Positions 1-8,529 of a stretch of DNA of 49,191 bases are shown piece after piece (position 1 is the stretch's first letter; each line of letters begins with the position of its first letter). Origin of the DNA: Aequorivita todarodis (lineage in GTDB: Bacteria; Bacteroidota; Bacteroidia; Flavobacteriales; Flavobacteriaceae). Below the pieces are notes generated by a model. That model searched no databases. It was not told the origin of the DNA and saw only the letters and a list, made by a program, of their open reading frames with translations. The position numbers and the translations under genes were made by a program. Location: assembly GCF_028561335.1 (NCBI RefSeq), contig NZ_JAQQTG010000042.1, forward strand, positions 1-49,191, read 5' to 3'.

Positions 1-95
1 ATTTAAGAAAGAAAAGTGCCTAAGAAAGGCCAACTTTGCGTCTAAATTTAAAATTACCAAAAAATCATCGCCATCAACCAAAAAATAAAAAACCG

Positions 96-126
96 TCCCA
101 ATTAGATTATTGAGACGGCTTCTTTT
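96..126. terminator. Bidirectional intrinsic terminator at the left edge
   Basis: An inverted repeat CCGTC(C)CAAT ... ATTG(A)GACGG is flanked by A-rich DNA on the left and CTTCTTTTTT on the right, so it can end transcripts from either side. The internal mismatch becomes a G-U pair when read leftwards. On the plus strand it would end a gene lying before the window. The first 95 bases hold no gene I can support. Confidence 0.6.
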
Positions 127-135
127 TTCATGGAT

Positions 136-200
136 GTTACATTTGTTATAGCTTTTGTTACAATATTCATACCCTTCGCTTAATACTTGCCATAGCTTTG
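136..200 (+). promoter_or_regulatory. Promoter region of T9SS paralog 1
   Basis: TAGCTTTG at 193-200 matches the Bacteroidota -7 consensus TAnnTTTG and lies 81 bases before the ATG. Upstream, GTTA units start at 136, 145 and 157 (spacing 9 and 12). The same spacing occurs before the second paralog, which suggests a conserved activator or repressor site. No TTG lies at the usual -33 distance, consistent with a factor-dependent promoter. The binding role is inference. Confidence 0.5.
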
Positions 201-280
201 TTTCAGATTAAATCACTCAATGGCATTACTCCTCAATTATAAAGTGAAATAAACAAGTATTAATTAAAAAACATGTACTC

Positions 281-2002
281 ATGAAAAATGTAATTACCTT
301 TTTAATGTGCTCACTTTGTATCATCACAGGGATAGCGCAATCAGATTTGACCGGGAACCAAATAGTAATTCCCGAAAAAACACCCGCGCTTGAAGCTTTG
401 TACCAAGAAGCAAAAGCACTTGAACAAAACGGCACGGCGGCCGAGATTAACGCTAACAGGCTTGCCATAAAAAACGCTTGGCAGGAAATTGATCCAGAAG
501 TTGCGGCACTTTACAAGCCAATTGCAGCAACCAATTATCCCCTTGGAGGAGACGGCAGCTATCGCCCCAACACAATACCTGAGCGCCCTGAGCAAACAAG
601 AGCTCCCGAAGATTGGGCGACGGATAAATTGTTGCGGGACGGCTATATTGATGGGCTGGATATGGATGTTACCACTGATGGAGATATTTATGTTGCTGCC
701 TTTGAAAACTTTACCGGAAGTGGTTCAGATTCAAACCTATATATATATCGCTCTACAGATGGGGGCAATACTTTTGTATTATGGCAAAATCTACCCGTTA
801 TTAGTTCTCTTTTCGCAAAAATACAAACAATCACTATTGACGGAACTGGCGATGATTATTTGCTCGTTTATTCAATGTTCCAGAATGGGGTTTTTCAAGC
901 CCTTAGATGGAATATGGCCTCTGGCGCTTTTGATTTTCAAAGTATAACTTTCGATGATGTTATTGATTTTGGTGTGGACACCAATTTTCCGGGAACTACT
1001 GCATCCCAACGTGTTTTTGCAACCTATAACAAATCAGACAATAGCACCTATTCTGCACGAAGCACCGCTGGTAGCTATGGGTTTGACTGGGTGGACGAAA
1101 CGTCACTCGGTATATTTACGGAGCAAATTGAATTCTCTTACGGACTTAATGGTGGGTGTTATACAGCTTTTATAGGCTTTAATTCCAGAAGTTTGCGGGC
1201 CAATGCCAATGATAATTATAACGATCCCGCATCTTGGGGCACTAATGAAACTGTTGCCGCTGGGGCATCTACAGAATCACTTAACCCAACCATCCGGGCC
1301 ACGCGCAAGGCTTTTGCGTCCGATGAGGTTTTAATAATTGCCTCATCCCGTGCCGCAGGAAGCAGCAACCCTTTTGATGGCCAAGCATACCGAAGGGAAA
1401 GTGGAGCAGCTTATGTGCCTGTATCTTACGTAACCACATCCTCTGGCTACGATATTGTACATATCGATACCTGGATGAGCACAGCTGGGCCCGTTGAAGT
1501 AATAGAAAGCTCTTATGTACGGGACAGAATAGACGATACACAAGACGATGTTAACCGCTCAAACCAGTATGATGGTAATACCTTTGGCCCCTATGAGGGA
1601 GTTGGGGACACCGGGCGGAATGTATTTGACGGATTCCCGTCAGCTATTGCAGAGACCAATGATGGACTTCCCTGCATGGCTTTCGCAGGCACTAGTATCA
1701 GTGGTACTTATGGGTATGGATTATACTTTGATGCCAAGAATGGGGTTACCGCAGGAATTGACGAAAACAGTTTCGAAGGTTTCAAATTCTATCCAAACCC
1801 TGCACAAGAAGTTCTGAACCTTTCAGCAAACAACACTATTGAAAATGTCTCGATATTTTCCTTAATAGGACAAAAAGTTTTTGAAACTTCAGTGAACGAC
1901 AATGAAACTTCAATCGACATTGCATCCCTTACCCCGGGGGTTTACCTTATGAAGGCAATGATTGATGGCAATTCCGCCACGTACAAAATCATTAAACAAT
2001 AA
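281..2002 (+). CDS. Secreted T9SS cargo protein, paralog 1 (Asp-box/beta-propeller-like)
   Basis: A 573-residue secreted protein with a signal peptide (residues 1-19, ending in GIAQ). The C-terminal T9SS type A sorting domain (about 495-573) contains FYPNPAQEVLNLS and ends KIIKQ. A sequence YRSTDGGNTFVLW near residue 150 resembles an Asp-box (SxDGGxTW) of BNR/sialidase-like beta-propellers, so a propeller fold is likely. No catalytic residues are recognisable and the substrate is unknown. The neighbouring gene is a tandem paralog of almost equal length. The two are closest in the signal peptide, the middle block (about residues 225-355) and the sorting domain, and differ most at about residues 85-215. 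The start is set by the signal peptide. I infer a surface-exposed or released protein; binding or glycan hydrolysis is possible but unproven. Confidence 0.85.
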   Translation: MKNVITFLMCSLCIITGIAQSDLTGNQIVIPEKTPALEALYQEAKALEQNGTAAEINANRLAIKNAWQEIDPEVAALYKPIAATNYPLGGDGSYRPNTIPERPEQTRAPEDWATDKLLRDGYIDGLDMDVTTDGDIYVAAFENFTGSGSDSNLYIYRSTDGGNTFVLWQNLPVISSLFAKIQTITIDGTGDDYLLVYSMFQNGVFQALRWNMASGAFDFQSITFDDVIDFGVDTNFPGTTASQRVFATYNKSDNSTYSARSTAGSYGFDWVDETSLGIFTEQIEFSYGLNGGCYTAFIGFNSRSLRANANDNYNDPASWGTNETVAAGASTESLNPTIRATRKAFASDEVLIIASSRAAGSSNPFDGQAYRRESGAAYVPVSYVTTSSGYDIVHIDTWMSTAGPVEVIESSYVRDRIDDTQDDVNRSNQYDGNTFGPYEGVGDTGRNVFDGFPSAIAETNDGLPCMAFAGTSISGTYGYGLYFDAKNGVTAGIDENSFEGFKFYPNPAQEVLNLSANNTIENVSIFSLIGQKVFETSVNDNETSIDIASLTPGVYLMKAMIDGNSATYKIIKQ

Positions 2003-2027
2003 GAGGAGATTGTTTGATGTTGAAAAG

Positions 2028-2058
2028 AAGGGTTCGCTTTACGGCGGGCCCTTTTTTT
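2028..2058 (+). terminator. Terminator of T9SS paralog 1
   Basis: GGGttCGC-TTTAC-GGCGgGCCC followed by seven T. The stretch from the stop codon to this hairpin is almost identical to the one after the second paralog, so the terminator was duplicated with the gene. Confidence 0.7.
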
Positions 2059-2245
2059 ATTGAAAATCCACATACAAACCATTTATAAATACTATGGGCG
2101 CATCACTTACGGCAAAATTAAATTTTAGGAAATACGTGTTCCTTTCCCCAGACCGGTAAAAACAATATGAGCCACGGTGAAACTTAGAACCCAATTGACG
2201 AAATAAACTTGGAAAAGCTCGGTGAAACAATACATTTAACCAGTA
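2059..2245. other. Spacer between tandem paralogs, no gene seen
   Basis: About 190 bases with stops in all frames and no recognisable protein or RNA motif. It lies between the terminator of paralog 1 and a second terminator-like hairpin. Confidence 0.5.
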
Positions 2246-2283
2246 AAAAAAAGCCGAGAACCATAGTTTTTTCAGGCTTTTTT
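2246..2283. terminator. Second terminator-like hairpin before paralog 2
   Basis: AAAAAAGCC ... GGCTTTTTT with an inner GAA/TTC extension. The symmetrical A and T runs allow function on both strands. It insulates the second paralog from read-through. Confidence 0.55.
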
Positions 2284-2289
2284 ATACTT

Positions 2290-2354
2290 GTTACATATGT
2301 TATAAAATTTGTTACAATAGTTACAATGCCTCATTGATTCTTCCCATAGATTTG
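2290..2354 (+). promoter_or_regulatory. Promoter region of T9SS paralog 2
   Basis: The -7 element TAGATTTG at 2347-2354 sits 80 bases before the ATG, as for paralog 1. GTTA units start at 2290, 2299, 2311 and 2320 (spacing 9, 12, 9), repeating the 9/12 pattern of the first gene. The sequence from about 2390 to the ATG is nearly the same in both copies. Confidence 0.5.
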
Positions 2355-2433
2355 TCCAAGATTCTAAATCACGCATTAACATATTCCCAATTATAAAGTG
2401 AAATAAATAAGTATTAATTAAAAACACGTAATC

Positions 2434-4152
2434 ATGAAAAATGCAATTACCTTTTTAATGTGCTCACTTTGTATCATCACAGGGATAGCACAGTCAGATT
2501 TGACCGGGAACCAAATGGTTATCCCAGAAAGAACCCCAGAGCTCGAAGCTTTGTACCAACAAGCAAAAGCGCTTGAACAGAACGGCACGGCGGCCGAGAT
2601 CAACGCCAACAGGCTCGCCATAAAAAACGCATGGCAGGACATCGACCCAAACGTGGCGGCACTTTACAAGCCCATCGTTACCAATAGATTGCCGGAAACC
2701 GTGGAAAACCTTCCCATAAACGGCATATATACACCCGAAGTAATCAAAGAGCGTGACGGCGAAGGTTTTATCCCAGAATGGGGAACCGACAAATTGTTGC
2801 GCAATGACTATGTGGACGCCGTAGATATGGATATAGATAGGATCTCCGACATTATCTATATCGGCATGTATGAAAACATCATTGATTTTGGCGGAACTTA
2901 TGACTCCATTTTTATATATCGTTCGCAAGATGGAGGCCTTACCTTCGACGAATGGAAAAAAGTGGCAGTAACCGCCCCCATGCGCAAAATGCAACTCGTA
3001 ACTTATGACGATTCTTACCTTGTTGCCAATTTAGTGACAGAAAGTAAAAATTTCCAAGCTTGGCGGTGGGATACACATACCGGAACGTTTGACGCACAGG
3101 TTATTGCAACTGATGTAATTGATTTTGGGGTGGACACCAACTATCCGGGAGCAGCGTCACAAAGAAGCTTTGCCACCTACAACAAATCTAACCAATCCAC
3201 CTATTCCGCAAGAAGCACCGCCGGTAGTTATGGTTTTGATTGGGTAGATGAAACAGCACTCGGTATAGTCTCTGAGCAAATTGAGTTCTCTTACGGACTT
3301 AATGGTGGGTGTTATACAGCCTTCATTGGCTTTAATTCCAGAAGTTTGCGGGCCAATGCCAATGATAACTATAACGATCCCGCATCTTGGGGCACTAATG
3401 AAACAGTTGCAGACGGAGGAACTACAGAATCCCTTAACCCGACCATCCGGGCAACGCGCAAGAGTTTTGCCAGCGACGAGGTTTTAATAATTGCCTCTTC
3501 GCGTGCCGCAGGAACTTCAGACTCCTATATCGGGCAAGCGTATAGAAGAGAGAATGGAGCAGCCTATGCCCCCATAAATTATATTAGCGCGGGCACACTG
3601 GCAAATATAGCCCATATTGATACCTGGATGAGCAAAACCGGACCCACTGAAATACTGGAAACTTCATACGTTCGCGATGATATTGACAATTCTTCGGATG
3701 ACCAAAACCGCTCCTTTCAATATGACGGAAATGGCTTCGGACCTTTTGAACCCGTAGGAGATTCAGGCTTCGATGTGTTTGATGGGTTCTATTCCGCGGT
3801 TGCCGAAACACCGGACAATCACCCATGCATGGCGTTTGCGGGGACAAGCGGCGGCGGAAGTTTTGGCTTTGGCCTCTATTTTGACGCACAGAATTTTATA
3901 GCTGGAGTTGAGGAAAATAGTTTTGAAGGTTTCAAATTCTATCCAAACCCCGCACAAGAAGTTTTGAACCTTTCGGCAAAGAATACCATTGAAAGTGTTT
4001 CGATATTTTCCTTATTAGGGCAAAAAGTTTTTGAAACTTCCGTTGGCCAAAATGAAACTTCAATCAACATTGCATCCATTACCCCGGGGGTTTACCTTAT
4101 GAAGGCAATGATTGACGGCAATTACGCCACATACAAAATCATTAAACAATAA
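2434..4152 (+). CDS. Secreted T9SS cargo protein, paralog 2 (Asp-box/beta-propeller-like)
   Basis: A 572-residue paralog of the preceding gene with the same signal peptide, an Asp-box-like RSQDGGLTFDEW near residue 170, and a T9SS type A sorting domain from about residue 495 (FYPNPAQEVLNLS, C-terminal KIIKQ). The DNA around 3273-3410 differs by only a few bases from the matching part of paralog 1, whereas the N-terminal third has diverged and carries indels. This suggests either gene conversion of the conserved core or diversifying change in the exposed part. Each gene has its own promoter and terminator, so they may be expressed separately. Function is unknown; export through the outer membrane is the only firm prediction. 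Confidence 0.85.
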   Translation: MKNAITFLMCSLCIITGIAQSDLTGNQMVIPERTPELEALYQQAKALEQNGTAAEINANRLAIKNAWQDIDPNVAALYKPIVTNRLPETVENLPINGIYTPEVIKERDGEGFIPEWGTDKLLRNDYVDAVDMDIDRISDIIYIGMYENIIDFGGTYDSIFIYRSQDGGLTFDEWKKVAVTAPMRKMQLVTYDDSYLVANLVTESKNFQAWRWDTHTGTFDAQVIATDVIDFGVDTNYPGAASQRSFATYNKSNQSTYSARSTAGSYGFDWVDETALGIVSEQIEFSYGLNGGCYTAFIGFNSRSLRANANDNYNDPASWGTNETVADGGTTESLNPTIRATRKSFASDEVLIIASSRAAGTSDSYIGQAYRRENGAAYAPINYISAGTLANIAHIDTWMSKTGPTEILETSYVRDDIDNSSDDQNRSFQYDGNGFGPFEPVGDSGFDVFDGFYSAVAETPDNHPCMAFAGTSGGGSFGFGLYFDAQNFIAGVEENSFEGFKFYPNPAQEVLNLSAKNTIESVSIFSLLGQKVFETSVGQNETSINIASITPGVYLMKAMIDGNYATYKIIKQ

Positions 4153-4177
4153 GAGGAGATTGTTTGATGTTGAAAAG

Positions 4178-4206
4178 AAGGGTTCGCTTTACGGCGGCCC
4201 TTTTCT
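4178..4206 (+). terminator. Terminator of T9SS paralog 2
   Basis: AAGGGttCGC-TTTAC-GGCGgCCCTT followed by TTCTATTT, nearly the same sequence as the terminator of paralog 1 but with a shorter T run. Confidence 0.65.
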
Positions 4207-4306
4207 ATTTATATGTTTCTATTTAAAAAGCACGAATCACGGCTTTATTTTTGATAAATATTTTCAGAATCCAATAGCTATCGGGGCATTTCCTTATATT
4301 TACGGC

Positions 4307-6088
4307 ATGCGCAAACTTTGTTTCATTTTATTCCTTTTTACAGTTTCGGCGGGCTTTTCGCAAAGCGATGCCTTGGCCAATAATTATTACGAACAAGGCC
4401 AATTTCAAAAAGCATTGACCATCTATGAAAAGCTGAGCAAGCAAAACCCCTATCGCTTGGATTATTTTATGGCAATGGTGGCCGCCAATCAGCAACTCGA
4501 AAATTTCTCTGAAGCCGAAAAATTGTTGAAAGAAAAGCTGGGGGACGGCCGTAATTTTCCACAGCTCTATGTAGAACTGGGCTATAATTATTCGCTTCAA
4601 AACAAACCGGAGCTCGCCTCGGAATATTTCAACAAAGCAATTGAAGCGTTGGACCAAAACCCAAACTTTGCATATAATATTGGAGCCACTTTTCAAAAAT
4701 ACAGCTTGCTTGACGAAGCCGTTTCAGCCTATGAAAAAGCAATGGCCCTTAGCGATAAAATGGATTTTAATGCACAACTGGCACAAATTTATGGCGAGCA
4801 GGGAAAGCTTGAGAAAATGTTTGATAGCTATTTAAATCTCATCGAGAAAAATTTGAGTTTTAAAGCCTCGGCACAGCGTTATTTTAGTCTTTACACCACA
4901 GAAGACCCTACTAATGAAGCAAATGTTATTCTTAAAAAAATACTGCTGCAGCGCTCGCAGCAAAATCCCAATATACTTTACAACGATTTGCTGAGCTGGT
5001 TATTCATTCAACAAAAGGAATACAAAAAAGCATTTACACAGGAAAAAGCAATCTACAAACGCATAGGCGAAGATCTCAGCGGCATTACGGATTTGGCCTA
5101 TATTGCCATTACCGATGAAGATTATGAAACCGGAAGGGAAATAGTAAACTTCATTATTGACAATTCCTTCACACCCCAAAACAAGCTGCAGGGCAATCAA
5201 ATTTTGATGAAAATGGAGGTGAAGACCGCTACCCCCAAAGAATATGCACAAGTTGAAAAAAAGTTTGAAAACCTGTTGGATGAATTTGGCCGAAACCGGG
5301 AGACCTATTTGCTTCAGATTGATTACAATCACTTTTTGGCCTTCCAAAACAACAAAAAGGAACTGGCCATTGACAATCTGAAAGCTTTGGCAAAAGAGCA
5401 ACTGACTTCCTACCAAGAAGCACGGGTTAAAATGGAGCTTGCCGATATTTTGGTCTTCGACGAAAAATTTAACGAAGCGCTGATTTATTATTCCCAAATC
5501 CAGAAAAAAGTGCAGAACGACGTGCTGGCGCAGGAAGCCCGTTTCAAGGTGGCCCGCACCAGCTATTTTAAGGGCGATTTTGAATGGGCGCAGGTGCAAC
5601 TGGACGTGTTGAAAAAATCTACTTCACAATTAATGGCGAACGACGCCATGCAGCTCAGTTTGTTGATACGCGACAATTCTTTGGAAGATTCAACCCAAAC
5701 AGCTTTAAAGAAATATGCGCGGGCAGATTTGCTGGAATTTCAGGATAAAGATGCGGAAGCAATAGCTGTTTTAGAAGATATTTTAACGAATAACAAAGGC
5801 GAAAAAATAGAGGACGAGGCACTTTTAAAGCAAGGCGAGATTTATGAAAAGATCGGAGAATATGCAAAAGCCGAAACCAACTACCTTAAAATAATCGAGT
5901 TTTACAACGACGATATTTTAGCGGACGACGCCCATTACCGCTTGGCGAAGATTTACGAAGAAAAATTAAACCAGCCCGATAAGGCAAAGACGCAATATGA
6001 GGCCATAATTTTCAACTTTGCGGATAGCATTTACTTTGTGGAGGCTCGGAAGAAATATCGGGCGTTAAGGGGGGATGCGATAAATTAA
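4307..6088 (+). CDS. Periplasmic TPR-repeat protein
   Basis: 593 residues from the ATG at 4307, chosen because it gives a clean signal peptide (MRKLCFILFLFTVSAGFSQ); the frame is open upstream to 4112 but that stretch runs through the preceding gene and its terminator. After the signal peptide the protein is almost entirely helical TPR-type repeats (for example YYEQGQFQKALTIYEKL, AYEKAMAL, HYRLAKIYEEKLNQPDKA), with CDAP/YbgF-like repeats at the C-terminus. Tetratricopeptide proteins of this size in Bacteroidota act as scaffolds for envelope complexes, but the partner here is not known. TATATTTA at 4295-4302 is a near match to the -7 element and would give an almost leaderless mRNA. The restriction gene begins 14 bases after the stop. 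Confidence 0.85.
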   Translation: MRKLCFILFLFTVSAGFSQSDALANNYYEQGQFQKALTIYEKLSKQNPYRLDYFMAMVAANQQLENFSEAEKLLKEKLGDGRNFPQLYVELGYNYSLQNKPELASEYFNKAIEALDQNPNFAYNIGATFQKYSLLDEAVSAYEKAMALSDKMDFNAQLAQIYGEQGKLEKMFDSYLNLIEKNLSFKASAQRYFSLYTTEDPTNEANVILKKILLQRSQQNPNILYNDLLSWLFIQQKEYKKAFTQEKAIYKRIGEDLSGITDLAYIAITDEDYETGREIVNFIIDNSFTPQNKLQGNQILMKMEVKTATPKEYAQVEKKFENLLDEFGRNRETYLLQIDYNHFLAFQNNKKELAIDNLKALAKEQLTSYQEARVKMELADILVFDEKFNEALIYYSQIQKKVQNDVLAQEARFKVARTSYFKGDFEWAQVQLDVLKKSTSQLMANDAMQLSLLIRDNSLEDSTQTALKKYARADLLEFQDKDAEAIAVLEDILTNNKGEKIEDEALLKQGEIYEKIGEYAKAETNYLKIIEFYNDDILADDAHYRLAKIYEEKLNQPDKAKTQYEAIIFNFADSIYFVEARKKYRALRGDAIN

Positions 6089-6102
6089 ATTTTTAATCAA
6101 TT

Positions 6103-6993
6103 ATGCTTCCTTTAGATAAAGATTTAAGAGAGAAGAAAAAATCAATTAAAGAATTTGAATTAATTACTTTAAGGGTGCTTCAATATCTTCCAAATGTTCT
6201 CACGCACTTTAATGAAAAAAGTGGGTACAAAATTCACTCATCTCTTATTGCTGGTACAACTAAATATTTAAGACCAATAAACCAACGATTATTTATTTAT
6301 AGTGCGCTAGAATTTGAAAGCAAATTTTCAGATTTTGAATTAATTTTAGGAAAACTAAAAACACGTAATAATTATTGGAGTGAAAATGAAAGAGAATTGA
6401 TAGATAGCGTTTTATATACTATTCAGCAATCTATCGGTGCCGGATTCGATTTATTGGTTAACCCAAATAGTGCCAGAAAACATGTTGGAAACCGATTTGA
6501 AGAATTAATAAGATGTATTTTTAGTGAAATAGGTATTTCAAACAAGAGTACAGTTCTTAAAATTCCATATGAAACAGAGAAAGGTCAAAAAGACTACAGA
6601 TGTGAAAATGATATAATACTTTCTCCCTATTCAAAAGTAAAATCCACAAATAAGCATCTTGATGAAAATGAAATAGTTGTTTCTGTAAAAACAACTTCCA
6701 AGGACAGAATGGGAAAAATGTTCATCGATAAAATTCTATTGGAGCGTTTTGTAAATCATCCCCAAAAAGTAATCGGAATTTTTCTGAATGATGTACAAAG
6801 AAAAGAGACTGACAATATTAGTCATACCTTGGTTTCAGGTTTATTTATGGTTTACTCAAATTTTCTTACTGAACTAGAAGGGATTTATTATTTAGACCCT
6901 CCCCCAAATGCGTCAATTGAACCATACAATAAGTATATGAATACTTTTTCAGAACTTATAACAAAAGATATTTGGGAATTACTCTCCCCTTAA
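6103..6993 (+). CDS. Type II restriction endonuclease (PD-(D/E)xK, SxKx12D variant)
   Basis: A 296-residue protein with no close family I can name, read as a restriction enzyme from context and active-site pattern. A likely nuclease core has E134 (NRFEELIR), D170 (ENDIIL), S194 and K196 (VSVKTTSKDR), and D209 twelve residues after the Lys. SxK-x12-(D/E) is the permuted PD-(D/E)xK arrangement known from Cfr10I, NgoMIV and EcoRII-type enzymes, where the second acidic residue sits after the Lys. The gene is convergent with a DNA methyltransferase and overlaps it by 15 bases at the 3' ends. Codon use is distinctly AT-rich compared with both flanks, consistent with horizontal transfer. No separate promoter is obvious in the 14-base gap, so it may be read from the TPR gene. 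The cleavage site is unknown. Confidence 0.7.
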   Translation: MLPLDKDLREKKKSIKEFELITLRVLQYLPNVLTHFNEKSGYKIHSSLIAGTTKYLRPINQRLFIYSALEFESKFSDFELILGKLKTRNNYWSENERELIDSVLYTIQQSIGAGFDLLVNPNSARKHVGNRFEELIRCIFSEIGISNKSTVLKIPYETEKGQKDYRCENDIILSPYSKVKSTNKHLDENEIVVSVKTTSKDRMGKMFIDKILLERFVNHPQKVIGIFLNDVQRKETDNISHTLVSGLFMVYSNFLTELEGIYYLDPPPNASIEPYNKYMNTFSELITKDIWELLSP

Positions 6994-8052
6994 TTTTGAT
7001 CTTCTCTTTTGGGAATTTATTTCGTCCTTTCCAGATATTATTCTTTCCAAATGATTTTTATCTGAAATCCTGTTTCTTATAATTTGGCAAAATTCATCTT
7101 CCAGTTCTGTTCCCAACCATTTACGCCCAAGAGCTTCTGCAACGGCATAGGTGGTTCCAGATCCTCCGAAGGGATCTAAAATAAGACTGTCTTGGTTTGA
7201 AGACGAGAGAATAATTTTGCGAAGTAGTTCAACAGGTTTTTGAGTTTTGTGTAAAGTCTTCTCCCAAGAGCCATTTGATATTGTGGGTATTTCCAAAACA
7301 TCTTTTGGTTTTGCGCCCAATGGATTTGGAGTCCAGCTATAATCTTTCTTTTTACCGTTTGAAAATTGCGAAGATTCAGCTTGCTTTCTTTCCGGATATT
7401 TCAATGTATGCTCATTATAAGGTATTCTAACCTCATCTATATTAAAAATAAAGTCTTTACTTTTTCTAAAATGTAAAATGCTTTCATGCGATCGACCCCA
7501 ATCATTTCCTAGATTACCTTTATTTCTATAGAACCAAACCAACCATTTACACCCTTGAAAAATACTGGAAGCCGCCCATTTAATATCTGCCAAAATTTCT
7601 GAAAAACCGCATATATAGAGAGATCCATTTTTTTTCAAGACGCGTTGTGCTTCTTTTATCCACACCATGCTCCATTCCACATACGCTTTCTGGGATGAAA
7701 ATGTATCCCATTCAGCCTTTTTTATGTTATACGGAGGATCTGCGAATATTAGATCTATGGATTCATTTTCAAGCGATTTTAAATATTCAATGGCATCATA
7801 CTTATACAATTTTCCATATTCTGTTTTAAAAATTGGTTCGATACTTAATGAAATAGCATCTCTTTTATTATATTCAAGCTCAAGTTGTAATTCTTCCATT
7901 AATAGATTAACACTGGATTCATTATATACCCTATAATTATTTATTGGGTGTCGCACACTTTCAAATTTACCTGAATTATCCCACCGTCTCAAGGTTTCGG
8001 TACTTACCCCAATTCGCTTAGCTGCTTCACCAACTTTAATAAATTTTTCCAT
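6979..8052 (-). CDS. DNA methyltransferase with N-terminal MerR-like HTH (type II R-M)
   Basis: 357 residues. Residues 3-55 form a MerR/excisionase-type helix-turn-helix (VGEAAKRIGVSTETLRRWDNSGKF). Residues 75-335 are an amino-methyltransferase with catalytic motif DPPY at 105-108 and the AdoMet-binding motif DPFGGSGTT at 293-301. Motif IV before motif I with the target-recognition region between them is the beta-class order (N6-adenine or N4-cytosine). KTQKP near 269-273 precedes motif I as usual. The protein would protect host DNA against the convergent nuclease. The HTH fused to the enzyme, and a direct repeat right after its own -7 element, suggest autoregulation. AT-rich composition marks it, with the nuclease gene, as an acquired island between the TPR gene and the DUF4286 gene. 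Confidence 0.9.
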   Translation of the reverse strand: MEKFIKVGEAAKRIGVSTETLRRWDNSGKFESVRHPINNYRVYNESSVNLLMEELQLELEYNKRDAISLSIEPIFKTEYGKLYKYDAIEYLKSLENESIDLIFADPPYNIKKAEWDTFSSQKAYVEWSMVWIKEAQRVLKKNGSLYICGFSEILADIKWAASSIFQGCKWLVWFYRNKGNLGNDWGRSHESILHFRKSKDFIFNIDEVRIPYNEHTLKYPERKQAESSQFSNGKKKDYSWTPNPLGAKPKDVLEIPTISNGSWEKTLHKTQKPVELLRKIILSSSNQDSLILDPFGGSGTTYAVAEALGRKWLGTELEDEFCQIIRNRISDKNHLERIISGKDEINSQKRRSKLRGE

Positions 8053-8070
8053 AAAAAACTACAAACAACA

Positions 8071-8096
8071 TTATACAAGGTTATACAACAAATATA
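8071..8096 (-). promoter_or_regulatory. Methyltransferase promoter with overlapping direct repeat
   Basis: Read on the minus strand, TATATTTG (8096-8089) matches TAnnTTTG. It is followed at once by two copies of TTGTATAA (8088-8081 and 8078-8071), exactly 10 bases apart, about one helical turn. A protein bound there would cover the transcription start. The methyltransferase's own HTH is the obvious candidate, by inference. Confidence 0.5.
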
Positions 8097-8194
8097 TGAA
8101 TTGATTTTAAAAATCTTATTATTAAAATATAATAAAAAATTTAAAAATTAATACCTTGCCAGTAACTGAATCCATTCTTGGAATTTTAAAAAAC

Positions 8195-8527
8195 ATGTAC
8201 ATCTACAACGTAACCATAAACATAGAAGAAACCATCCACGACCGTTGGCTTGATTGGATGAAAACCGAACACATTCCCGCCATGCTCGCCACCGGAAAAT
8301 TCAGCAAGGCTTTGATGACCCGGATTGTGATTACTGAAGAAATGGGCGGGATTACCTATTCGGTCCAATATACAACCGACAGCAAGGAAACACTACAAAA
8401 ATACTATGCCGAAAACGCCGCAGAGCTCCGAGCGCAGAGCAAACCCTTTGAGGGAAAATTCGTAGCCTTCCGCACCGAACTTGAAATTGTTGGTGAAGCC
8501 CATAACCAACTTTTCAAAAAAAGCTAA
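8195..8527 (+). CDS. DUF4286 family protein
   Basis: 110 residues from the ATG at 8195; an upstream in-frame ATG at 8156 adds 13 residues unlike the family. The sequence MYIYNVTINIEETIHDRWLDWMKTEH and the later YSVQYTTDSKETLQKYY match the small DUF4286 family, common in Bacteroidota and predicted to adopt a ferredoxin-like alpha-beta fold. No catalytic motif is visible and the role is unknown. It usually lies close to rsmA or mgtE in this group, as here, which hints at a housekeeping role. The 67 bases that follow contain a dispersed repeat rather than a terminator. Confidence 0.8.
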   Translation: MYIYNVTINIEETIHDRWLDWMKTEHIPAMLATGKFSKALMTRIVITEEMGGITYSVQYTTDSKETLQKYYAENAAELRAQSKPFEGKFVAFRTELEIVGEAHNQLFKKS

Positions 8528-8529
8528 AT

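Noticed and set aside
1281-1541. Minus-strand frames inside the T9SS paralogs and other genes
   Set aside because: They are shadows of well-supported genes, with no signal, domain or start context of their own.
2059-2245. Remnant coding sequence between the T9SS paralogs
   Set aside because: All frames have several stops and no segment resembles the paralogs or a known domain.
4112-4306. Longer start of the TPR protein
   Set aside because: The upstream frame runs through the end of paralog 2 and its terminator; the ATG at 4307 gives a proper signal peptide.
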